From: Alviniconcha marisindica
Taxonomy: Eukaryota > Mollusca > Gastropoda > Provannidae
NCBI GenBank assembly: GCA_018857735.1
Contig: JABMCL010001092.1
Coordinates: 1 to 64,000 of the forward strand
DNA length: 64,000 nt
Direction of reading: 5' to 3'
Shown in pieces: positions 59,801-62,474 of the stretch. The translations under genes were made by a program, and so were the position numbers. The notes beneath the pieces were generated by a model, which saw only the letters and a list, made by a program, of their open reading frames with translations, did no database searches and was not told where the DNA came from. How positions within the stretch are numbered: position 1 is the first letter of the stretch; the number at the start of each line of letters is the position of its first letter.

Positions 59801-62474
59801 ATTAAGTCATTAATTAAGAAAAGAGCCAAGAATGTGCAGCACACTCAAAAAACAAAACAAAAAAGTAGTCAGTGAAGATCACCATCTCTTTTAGTCTTAA
59901 TTGTTTGTGCAACGGTCAGTTCAAGAGTATGCTCAGTGTTTGGCATTAAGGCTACAAAGTCAGCTATGTTGAATTCAGCTTTTCTGGTTCAAATACATGC
60001 CTGGCCGGATTAGCCTAGAGATGATGTTCTCAAGAACAAAGTATTGATCTCTGCAGACACAACATGGCCATTGTTTCAGAGTGAGAGCTCATCCCAAAAG
60101 GATTCATTTTAAGGTTCTATTGCTGTGCTTTAAATCACTAAATGATTCTGGCCCTGAATATATTTCTGAGCTTTTTCAACTCTACACACCTTCCCGACAG
60201 CTTCAGTATTCTTCTGATACATGTCAAATTCCATCTTCCCTCACCAAAAGTTTTGTACAGCCCTCTTTTTTGTACCAACATCTTTCTGCCTGGAACCAGC
60301 TGCCACCAACAATTAGACATGGTAACTCCTTCCAGTCTTTCAAGTCTTCATCAAAACATGTCTCAAATATAGAAATTTTCATGTTTTACGAATACTTTGC
60401 TGGCTGGGAATTTTGAGGTAAAAAAATTGAGAAAAGAAAAATCGGTTAAAAATAAAAATCAATAAAAATCAGCGATGTACAATATGGAGTGTTAAAATTA
60501 GATTAACAATTAAATGGTACACTCAGAACAGAGCCTTGGTCTTATTCATCATGTTTTTTGTTGTTGTTGTTGTAGTTTTTGTGTGTGTGTGTGTGTTCAG
60601 TGCATGTACAAAAAATAAGCAGTGAAAAGATACATTCTTGTCTTTGGAATGTTGTCTTGTTGATGAAAACACACACCCAAACTCCTGAATGGATGGTGCA
60701 AACTGCATGCAGTTGAGTTTACTATCAAAAACAACAACACCCAAGTACTTATCTGTGTCTACCCTGTCCACTGCTTCTCCTTTAATGTAGACTGGTTTGG
60801 GGCATCTTTGATTCTTCCTAAAATCAATGCACATCTCTTTCGTTTTGGAAACATTCAAATATAAGTACTTTTTATCACTCCAATTCACAAAGTTTTCAAT
60901 CTGCTTGTGGTATAGTGCATCTTCATCATTACTAATTTTTCCAACCAGTTCTGTATCATCTGCAAATTTTATTAGAGGACATGACTCATCAGTGCTTCTA
61001 CTATGAGCTAATTACAGAACTAATTTCCTGGAAGTGTGATATATCACTGTATACAGCTGACTAGCTGTATACAGTGATATATCGCACTTTCAGGAAATTA
61101 GTTCTGTATTTTGTAACAGTCACCCAGAATCAGGGCTCATGCATGGTGTATTGTTGTTTATTTCAGTAAAGTGGAAGTGGGTTTGCTGTCTGAATGCTGG
61201 ACAGATGCTGCTGGCCCATTGAGTGGAGAGAAGCAAGCACCTTCTTCGAGAAACGATGGACCCTTTGTGTTTTCAACAGAGCTGACAGTAAATGCAGAAC
61301 AGATACCTGGGTCAAATTATACAGAAGCAAAACTTGAGAGTAAGGCAGAAGATCCTTTACCTGCATCTTTAACGAAAGCAAGCAATACCTCCCACAAGGG
61401 AGGGAGTGAAAGTGATGCACTACCATGTGGGCATGACATTAGTGACAGACTGACACCTGATTGGGATGATTGTGTGATTCAGTACAAAATACAAAAACGA
61501 CTAGGTACTGACGTGTGTGCTGGTACAGTTGATAATGCTTCTGTCAAATCAAGTAAATCTGATTTTGATGTTCCTGAAAAAGTTGACTATGAAAGGTCGG
61601 CCTCAGAAGCAGCCGGTTGTGGTACACCATCTCCAGATACAGAGTCACCAGGGCAAATGTCCAGAGAATCAGATTCAACTAAATGTGATTCTGAAGAAGC
61701 TGAACAAGCCTTTTCAGACAGAATGTGGAGACTGAAAATAAAAGGATCTGATAGTACTGCACAAAGTGCATTTTTCGAGGATGTTCATCATAAAGCAGAT
61801 GGCCCTGACACATCAAACTGGTCATCTTCAGTTGTTGCTGCAGAGGGAAAAACTAAATCTAATGCATCAGTTTCTGGAAATGTGGAAGGAAGTGTTGGTG
61901 ATTTTGAGGACCCAGTACCTTTGGGAGAAGCTTCTGTGAAGCCTGACATTGAGAAAACCAGTTTATCTGAAACAAAATTTTCTCCAAGTTTTGGTTCTTT
62001 GTGGGGTGGTGATAGTGCAGCCCAAAATACATCTGTTAACAATATGTTTTGGAAACCAGACACTAGAAAATGTAATTTCCAAACTGGTGAGGATGAAACA
62101 GCTTTTTCTAAGGGTTCAGATACTGCATGTGATGATGAGTCAAGAAAAGATATGAAAGCTGTTGAATCTGCTGCCTCTGGTGATCTCTGGAGAGGTGCTA
62201 AACCCAAGACCAGGAAAACAGATTTACTTCCCAAAAGTTTGGATAATACACCTGACACCAGAGACATGGCTTCTTGTGGGTTCATTTGTGAAGAGTTGGG
62301 ACAAAGAAGTGCTGAAGAAGTCAAAGGGAGAGATGATGCCAGACCAGTGGATACCAGTGCATACATCTTGGAGGAAGAACAAGTCTTGCCCAGGAAGTTT
62401 GACAGTTTACTGAAGTTGATGCACTGCAGGTGGGAGGTTCCGCAAGCCACACTTCACTCTCTTGAAGTAATCAA
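15310..62474 (+). CDS. NCDN: Neurochondrin, N-terminal ~861 residues in 12 exons; 3' end outside window
   Basis: Join of 15310-15420, 16927-17026, 20184-20269, 22103-22167, 33049-33206, 35083-35216, 41709-41768, 49569-49644, 51003-51172, 53347-53544, 54355-54473 and 61167-62474. All introns are GT-AG and every junction keeps frame. The product follows neurochondrin in order: KTDTEKFAALLV / MTKVVKA, then ILDAIGFSFFTRLVQT, CTPAGGQMLL, SNSKFLQLVLSLTCVEVRVAVE, then a VASVRM...LPFLLKL block. Known for the family: a cytosolic all-helical ARM-like protein, abundant in neurons, linked to neurite outgrowth, CaMKII inhibition and mGluR5 trafficking. The vertebrate protein is ~729 residues; here residue 425 already corresponds to vertebrate ~440, so exon 12 adds ~436 residues where only a linker is expected. 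The C-terminal third is not in the window. Identity is very likely; exact ends of poorly conserved exons are less sure. Confidence 0.93.
15517..15541 (+). repeat. (TTTTA)n microsatellite
   Basis: Five TTTAT/TTTTA units about 100 bp after exon 1. Confidence 0.85.
16195..16285 (+). mobile_element. LINE/SINE 3' tail
   Basis: GACACTTTCCTTGTTGTTAA then ACTTGGTGAATAATGAATCT with a GAATCA repeat end. The reverse complement of the same tail is at 45632-45690 (GATTCTTTATTCACCAAGTT). Such hexamer-ended tails are typical of non-LTR retroelements. Confidence 0.6.
16927..17026 (+). CDS. NCDN: NCDN coding exon 2
   Basis: Acceptor TTTCAG, donor GTGAGT, phase 0 in and phase 1 out. It encodes MTKVVKASECSTNDRKQI and then LDAIGFSFFTRLVQT. 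This matches the vertebrate block reading VTKAVKA followed by RRRIFDAVGFTFPNRLL. The leading ATG is an internal Met, not a start, because exon 1 joins in frame to give ...ALLVMTKVV. Confidence 0.93.
17290..17575 (-). mobile_element. LINE C-terminal fragment
   Basis: The minus strand gives LETLHWLPVTHRIQFQYKI, SGTAPQYLSDLLQPYTPAR and, after a frameshift, TFGERLFSYGGHLSGT, the same ORF2 C-terminal block as at 60070-60380 but a different copy. NCDN intron 2. Confidence 0.75.
18480..19290 (+). pseudogene. Coding relic of an unrecognised protein
   Basis: Broken frames on the + strand include RAEERRKARADQANVLDPSD, DSRPAGKQLADTCDSPHIEC, RCVCISFDNKRHVMCDHDDQ, then KHWFVKHDLFRMPLHDSALL and KGQLEVVVDETDFVLDTVQA. 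The wording is protein-like over ~800 bp, with stops and frameshifts between pieces, so it looks like an old coding insert in NCDN intron 2. I cannot name the family. Confidence 0.4.
20184..20269 (+). CDS. NCDN: NCDN coding exon 3
   Basis: Acceptor GTTGCAG, donor GTGAGT, phase 1 in and 0 out. It encodes KKVPEDCSPLAYMSVAVS and then ILCGLVEDPFI, which corresponds to the vertebrate segment beginning KEAPDGCP and running to the CSDPE motif. The reading frame also runs upstream of the acceptor into the intron, but only the part from 20184 aligns with the family. Confidence 0.9.
20868..21012 (+). repeat. Dispersed repeat with TATAGC-CTCACT core
   Basis: TTTTGTATAGCTCTATTCTC ... AGACTCACTAC ... CCACCAAAGTGGTGTACTTA matches 53735-53868. 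An inverted part lies at 21540-21612, and shorter relatives at 51969-52062 and 54910-54966. Confidence 0.65.
21128..21545 (+). mobile_element. tRNA-derived SINE (same family as 15065-15305)
   Basis: The head GGAATAGCTCAGAGG..., with TTGGACTCATGGCCGAAAGG and GGGTTTGAGTCCCC, has tRNA A- and B-boxes and a CAT anticodon-like triplet. The body includes ATGTAAAAGATCCAGTCATT and CAGGTTACAGCTAAACACGC, and the 3' part runs GGTGCATGGTGGAATGATG to CACTATAAAATG. It lies in NCDN intron 3 and is the fuller of the two copies in the window. Confidence 0.8.
22103..22167 (+). CDS. NCDN: NCDN coding exon 4
   Basis: Acceptor TTGCAG, donor GTAAGT, phase 0 in and 2 out. It encodes ACCPEMKKMVPHLKEIMTRV plus S and a split Lys, the counterpart of the vertebrate helix HPQVLNKIPILSTFL. 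It is a short exon (65 bp) supported mainly by its splice sites, phase match and helical pattern. Confidence 0.85.
23070..23290 (+). repeat. Dispersed repeat, copy 1 (partner 46335-46560)
   Basis: GATTTGACCTGAAGT, ATTCAGTCCAATACTTTCAC, GAGGCTGCACAGTTT and CTATGAAAATGCTATAGTCA are matched in order in intron 7. No coding content or tRNA head was seen. Confidence 0.65.
23334..23374 (+). repeat. (GA)n microsatellite
   Basis: About 20 uninterrupted GA units in intron 4. Confidence 0.95.
23825..24655 (-). mobile_element. Kolobok-like DNA transposon remnant with THAP-domain ORF
   Basis: TTAA flanks both ends (23821-23824, 24656-24659). The inverted termini are AGGACAAGTCCAAGGTT and, from the right, AGTAAAAGTCCAAGGTT. 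On the minus strand 24479-24090 is an open frame of 129 codons with a THAP zinc finger: C39 and C44 (YCVAVNCNNS), LPRN, RRKWIKFIQ and C90-x2-H93 (LCSKHFSECDF). TTAA target choice plus a THAP domain is characteristic of the Kolobok superfamily. No transposase catalytic region is left, so the copy is a deletion derivative. Located in NCDN intron 4. Confidence 0.8.
25606..27037 (+). CDS. Possible nested two-exon small gene (60 residues) with AT-hook-like motif
   Basis: ATG at 25606, exon 25606-25639, donor GTAAGT; acceptor TTTCAG, exon 26889-27037 ending in TAA. The junction (TGT G|AG) keeps frame and gives MLTLEELERNC-EDDQFHHLEE and then RIGPRKRGRPQHLPGG. RKRGRP fits the RGRP core of an AT-hook. 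The upstream 450 bp is richer in CpG than its surroundings and contains an open frame at 25261-25542, as a promoter/5' UTR or another element might. It lies inside NCDN intron 4 on the same strand. It is not part of the neurochondrin fold, since exons 4 and 5 join without it. It may instead be a transposon-derived transcript unit or chance. Confidence 0.3.
27064..27350 (+). repeat. Tandem duplication, two ~100 bp copies ~188 bp apart
   Basis: ATTAATGCTGAATCTGCAGA ... CTCTTTCCATTCC ... GTTACCATCAAAGATT recurs as ATTAATGCTGAATCAGTTGA ... CTCTTTCCATTCC ... GGTACTGTCAAAGATT. Lies just after the candidate nested ORF. Confidence 0.65.
27700..27866 (+). mobile_element. LINE 3' UTR/tail, same family as 33360-34860
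   Basis: CAGTTTAAATGCTTTTGATA, TTGCTCTGATGTTC and the tail GGGGGATGATTAAAGTATAT match 34770-34855. It is a 5'-truncated copy without coding sequence. Confidence 0.6.
27865..27960 (+). repeat. Dispersed repeat related to the hairpin at 57394-57555
   Basis: GAGATGAAATGATTGAACCC, ATATCCAATCGAAGAATAGT and GACTGAAGAAAGCAGGAAAC occur in the same order as at 57451-57555. Confidence 0.6.
28672..28740. repeat. Perfect palindrome, 32 bp arms and 5 bp spacer
   Basis: Arms 28672-28703 and 28709-28740 are exact reverse complements, with spacer ACAAC. A third partial copy of the arm's CTTAATGAAAAT motif lies just upstream (28661-28671). NCDN intron 4. Confidence 0.9.
30555..31250 (-). pseudogene. Coding relic of an unrecognised protein with EAHYHATCQRDY motif
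   Basis: The minus strand from ~31,220 down reads DSVKEATKRKQDQHILLKV, DTDLAA(stop)EAHYHATCQRDY, PREDDRHQETIKDTK; lower down, DTMPPCRDALIMGQLS, TLDTPQLRQVEPFLEQMAMA and QLQKIILEYPELESLDGF. The E-x-x-YH-x-x-C-x-x-x-Y spacing resembles a Cys/His module I recall from uncharacterised, often repeat-associated, invertebrate proteins. Stops and frame changes show it is not intact. It is opposite in strand to NCDN, within intron 4. Origin (transposon or retrocopy) is undecided. Confidence 0.5.
32601..32732 (+). repeat. Tandem repeat, three 44 bp units
   Basis: Units start at 32601, 32645 and 32689, each beginning TCAATTTCTGTGA and containing TCACATGGTTG (or TCACGTGGTTG). They differ at a few bases. 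Intron 4, ~320 bp before exon 5. Confidence 0.85.
33049..33206 (+). CDS. NCDN: NCDN coding exon 5
   Basis: Acceptor ATGACAG, donor GTAAGT, phase 2 in and 1 out. The translation runs KKEMVEENELQCQIHRDVYS, then IVSRMACTPAGGQMLLDNGY and PCMFVEILKYGPDG. This matches the vertebrate segment [20 protein letters not shown], with the conserved A-x-TP-x-G pattern and following helix. It is preceded by the longest intron of the gene (10.9 kb). Confidence 0.92.
33360..34860 (+). mobile_element. CR1-like LINE fragment, decayed reverse transcriptase plus 3' tail
   Basis: Broken frames read DPLTFAYRAGRGVEDAKLFL, then FFADFSSVFNTLQPHILAQ, then PPGGVLSSLLYLLYTDDC and LVKFADYGALHSLLQG, the finger/palm motifs of a non-LTR reverse transcriptase. 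The catalytic motif FADD is changed to FADY, and stops and frameshifts separate the pieces. C-terminal wording (FNIDPAILKLFYNSFIE) follows. The 3' end GGGATGATTAATGTATATTG at ~34824 is shared with 27700-27866. Located in NCDN intron 5; inactive. Confidence 0.85.
35083..35216 (+). CDS. NCDN: NCDN coding exon 6
   Basis: Acceptor TCTATAG, donor GTTAGA (only the GT is consensus), phase 1 in and 0 out, 45 codons. The product is strongly helical (EETVVMTLALLILLQQQFG then MAVWRGAVLAYDDLFAFLAF) and lies where vertebrates have FDQALALLVGLL and the helices after it. Confidence 0.88.
35737..36430 (+). repeat. Three spaced direct copies of a ~55 bp motif inside a large non-coding repeat
   Basis: TATGAAACAACCACATA then TACTCTC then AATGAAATGCAT occurs at ~35745, ~35981 and ~36386. 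The latter two are preceded by near-identical GAGGGGTAGGTTGTAGGGA / GAGGGGAAGGTTGCAGGGA. Long-unit duplication within one element is likely. The surrounding 35,400-37,750 looks like one repeat with no frame. NCDN intron 6. Confidence 0.6.
36757..36822 (+). repeat. (TA)n microsatellite
   Basis: About 65 bp of uninterrupted TA dinucleotides followed by CACACATAC. Intron 6. Confidence 0.95.
38870..40310. mobile_element. Complex inverted-repeat (foldback) element
   Basis: Long imperfect arms at about 39471-39589 and 39725-39849 pair over ~110 bp, sharing ATTTTATATGCCAT, CACAAATATCATCAG, CAAACAGGGTCATA and TTTGCAACA. Outside them, short motifs related to GATGAAGTTCCCCCAA or its complement recur at ~38894, 39297, 39330, 40096, 40119, 40141 and 40290. 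No transposase frame is seen and outer termini are not certain. Located in NCDN intron 6. Confidence 0.5.
41709..41768 (+). CDS. NCDN: NCDN coding exon 7
   Basis: Acceptor CTCACCAG, donor GTATTT, phase 0 on both sides, 20 codons reading DRMVFGMCELLAYVLFFAPE. The vertebrate counterpart is the KFELCQLLPLFLPP helix: same length, with a conserved C-[EQ]-L-L core and a closing Pro. Confidence 0.9.
42811..43768 (+). mobile_element. tRNA-derived SINE split by a DNA transposon
   Basis: The head (A-box TTGGCCTAGCGGTAAGGCG) ends at 42840 and resumes at 43471 with the B-box CCTCGGTTCGATACTGC. The body runs on to a tail TGGTTTCTGTGGACGTTAAG near 43735-43768. The gap, 42841-43467, is a separate inverted-repeat element with a TTA duplication. 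The tail resembles that of the SINE copies in the first 8 kb. Confidence 0.75.
42841..43467. mobile_element. Harbinger-like non-autonomous DNA transposon (MITE) with TTA target duplication
   Basis: The ends are inverted repeats: AGCCCATTCTTAAGTGGGTG on the left, and on the right, read in reverse complement, AGCCCGTTCTTAACTGGGTG. TTA flanks both sides (42838-42840, 43468-43470). Each end carries a second internal copy of its terminal motif (near 42911-42960 and 43326-43375). There is no transposase frame. A 3-bp TTA duplication points to PIF/Harbinger, but no superfamily-specific protein is present to confirm it. A LINE-tail-like stretch (GAGGGATGATTAAAATATAT) sits inside at ~43222. Confidence 0.75.
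45060..45197 (+). mobile_element. SINE 3' region with GTTGACTGGGCGTAAAA tail
   Basis: TCTGGTTGACTGGGCGTAAA followed by ATAACAATTTACTTACT matches the tail at 59160-59193. The upstream limit of the element is not clear. Confidence 0.5.
45632..45690 (-). mobile_element. LINE/SINE 3' tail, reverse orientation
   Basis: AGATCAGATTCTTTATTCAC then CAAGTTTTACAACAAGGAAA, the reverse complement of 16220-16285, followed by AGTGTCTCGAAAAGCGGTAA. Located in NCDN intron 7. Confidence 0.6.
46335..46560 (+). repeat. Dispersed repeat, copy 2 (partner 23070-23290)
   Basis: GATTTGACCTGAAGTTGATC, TTCCAATACTTTTGCACTGT, GTGGCTGCACAATTT and CTATGAAAATGCTACAATCA match the intron 3/4 copy in order. Confidence 0.65.
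46885..48115 (-). mobile_element. LINE fragment (Jockey/CR1-like), reverse transcriptase and C-terminal region
   Basis: Read on the minus strand from ~48110: a GPLLF-like start, FYMNSLPLFIKVLCE, the catalytic FADDTTIHLS, later KTDKVATYKILGATTDNNLF, then VPCPRLDLFKCSLMYSGG and NLWNNL near 47000-47060. Several stops and frameshifts separate the segments, and a CA microsatellite lies in the region. A non-LTR retrotransposon is certain; the clade is not. NCDN intron 7; inactive. Confidence 0.8.
47388..47453 (+). repeat. (CA)n microsatellite with preceding C run
   Basis: A C-run, then CA units in two blocks split by ATGCAACACACAGA. Lies within or next to the minus-strand LINE fragment. Confidence 0.9.
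48305..48412 (+). repeat. SINE-like tail repeat, copy 1 (partner 63766-63862)
   Basis: GGAAGTTTTATAATATGCAT, TTGCTTATGACAGAGTTTGA, TCCTGAGGTGA and GACATTTAAATCCAATTGCT match the copy near the right edge of the window. Confidence 0.6.
49569..49644 (+). CDS. NCDN: NCDN coding exon 8
   Basis: Acceptor TTGACAG, donor GTAAAT, phase 0 in and 1 out. It encodes TNKLSSAKYVQPLMEKMSSL and then LRSKLG, equivalent to the vertebrate YRDLQAGLARILGSKLS helix. Confidence 0.88.
51003..51172 (+). CDS. NCDN: NCDN coding exon 9
   Basis: Acceptor ATCAACAG, donor GTACTG, phase 1 in and 0 out, 57 codons. It contains the best single signature of the family, SNSKFLQLVLSLTCVEVRVA, against vertebrate GSKFLALLVNLACVEVRLA. 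It is preceded by the helix QRQLVLALVNRLVVYLGLAC. Confidence 0.95.
51745..51965 (+). mobile_element. tRNA-like SINE, third family (intron 9 copy)
   Basis: It shares with 3463-3645 an initial CAGGGTACTCGATTTAGAAA, then GCCAGTTCAAATCATAGGAT, GATGCCATTGCCAACAGATG, GGGCCTTTGTTT and finally GGCATTTCAGTCTTTTTTGT. Extra C/T-rich sequence lies in the middle. Confidence 0.6.
53347..53544 (+). CDS. NCDN: NCDN coding exon 10
   Basis: Acceptor TGAACAG, donor GTGAGT, phase 0 on both sides, 66 codons. It begins LQKNANKLCCYYNLLEVML and ends ...GIFYLLMQIDSGAMDI. It aligns with the vertebrate region from VVTACYALMELGIQ to VIHYLLQVGSEK (conserved A-x-x-A-x-x-x-x-x-x-YLLQ pattern). Confidence 0.92.
53735..53868 (+). 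repeat. Dispersed repeat with TATAGC-CTCACT core, copy 2
   Basis: TTTTATATAGCGCTATTCTC, GAGTAGACTCACTGCGCTCG and CCACCAAGGTGGTGTACTTA. It carries its own small inverted repeat (CCACCAAGGTGG). Intron 10. Confidence 0.65.
54355..54473 (+). CDS. NCDN: NCDN coding exon 11
   Basis: Acceptor TTTTAG, donor GTCAGT (a weak donor), phase 0 in and 2 out. It encodes PILDPVVVASVRMVAAVMCQ then AFTEVRGSVICVLPFLLKL plus a split codon. Vertebrates have FVFASVRILGAWLAEET followed by VCQLLPFLVRYAK. The split codon is completed by the first base of exon 12 to give Cys. Confidence 0.93.
56774..56823 (+). repeat. (AC)n microsatellite
   Basis: About 24 uninterrupted AC units in intron 11, followed 26 bp later by a run of 16 C. 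Confidence 0.95.
57394..57555. repeat. Inverted repeat, 33 bp perfect arms, 96 bp spacer
   Basis: GCAGTTTCCTGCTTTCTTCA (57394 on) and its exact reverse complement ending at 57555. The arm core GACTGAAGAAAGCAGGAAAC and the spacer's GAGATGAAATGATTGA also occur at 27865-27958 in intron 4, so this is a dispersed element. Confidence 0.8.
58357..58570 (+). mobile_element. tRNA-derived SINE, second family
   Basis: The A-box-like TGTAGTGTAGTGGTTAGCAC and the B-box GGGTTTGAATCGC, spaced as in a tRNA, are followed by a GC-rich unrelated body with a local hairpin (CCCAGCTCCTACCCAGAGCTGGG). The tRNA-like part cannot fold into a complete cloverleaf with a 3' acceptor strand, so it is a SINE head. Located in NCDN intron 11. 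Confidence 0.7.
59144..59193 (+). mobile_element. 50 bp 5'-truncated SINE tail with 15 bp target-site duplication
   Basis: The tail TGGTTGACTGGGCATAAAAC followed by ACCAATTTACTTA is flanked by perfect CTGTCAGCCTGCTCA copies (59129-59143 and 59194-59208). A related tail is at about 45155-45195. The insertion interrupts a minus-strand coding relic. Confidence 0.8.
59483..59542 (+). repeat. Exact 30 bp tandem duplication
   Basis: CCAAAATGATCAGGAATCAT followed by AGTGGGAGGT, twice without a mismatch. In frame within the minus-strand relic (PPTMIPDHFG twice). Confidence 0.9.
60070..60380 (+). mobile_element. LINE C-terminal fragment
   Basis: The open frame contains RIHFKVLLLCFKSLNDSGPE, YISELFQLYTPSRQLQYSS and HLSAWNQLPPTIR, the conserved end of CR1/L2/Jockey-type ORF2 (HFK-LLL-FK-L-G-AP-YL--L---YTPSR). 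It is opposite in orientation to the neighbouring fragment at 60535-60985, so they are separate insertions. Confidence 0.75.
60535..60985 (-). mobile_element. LINE reverse-transcriptase fragment
   Basis: The minus-strand reading is LIKFADDTELVGKISNDEDA, then YLYLNVSKTKEMCIDFRKN, then AVDRVDTDKYLGVVVFDSKL, the palm and thumb of a CR1-like reverse transcriptase with an intact FADD motif. It is truncated on both sides and ends in a (CA/AAC)-rich stretch. NCDN intron 11. Confidence 0.8.
61013..61108. repeat. Near-perfect palindrome, 46 bp arms and 4 bp spacer
   Basis: Left arm 61013-61058 and right arm 61063-61108 match at 44 of 46 positions; the spacer is GACT. It ends 58 bp before NCDN exon 12, inside the region where the branch point and polypyrimidine tract lie. 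Confidence 0.9.
61167..62474 (+). CDS. NCDN: NCDN exon 12: 436-residue low-complexity insert
   Basis: Acceptor TTATTTCAG, donor GTAAGT, phase 2 on both sides; 1,308 bp without a stop. It joins exon 11 in frame (...LLKLCKVEVGLLSECW). The product is rich in Ser, Asp, Glu, Thr and Lys with few hydrophobic runs, so it is probably disordered. Tryptophans recur in short similar settings at about residues 98 (TPDWDD), 186 (DRMWRLK), 278 (GSLWGG), 294 (NMFWKP) and 340 (GDLWRG) of the exon product. A more ordered end (LLKLMHCRWEVPQATLHSLE) precedes the donor. It lies where vertebrate neurochondrin has a ~30-residue acidic linker. That it is translated is inferred from the open frame and phase match; no function is assigned. 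Confidence 0.85.

Larger units (their letters stand above)
54474..61166 (+). other. NCDN: NCDN intron 11, 6.7 kb
   Basis: Phase 2. It holds the AC microsatellite and C run, the 33 bp-arm inverted repeat (57394-57555), a SINE (58357), a coding relic with nested SINE tail (58960-59680), two LINE fragments in opposite orientation (60070-60380, 60535-60985) and the palindrome at 61013-61108. Confidence 0.85.

Noticed and set aside
61788..62450. Long open frame (220 codons) on the minus strand opposite NCDN exon 12
   Set aside because: It is the complement of a confirmed coding exon with Ser/Asp-rich codons; the antisense reading has no family features and no splice logic.
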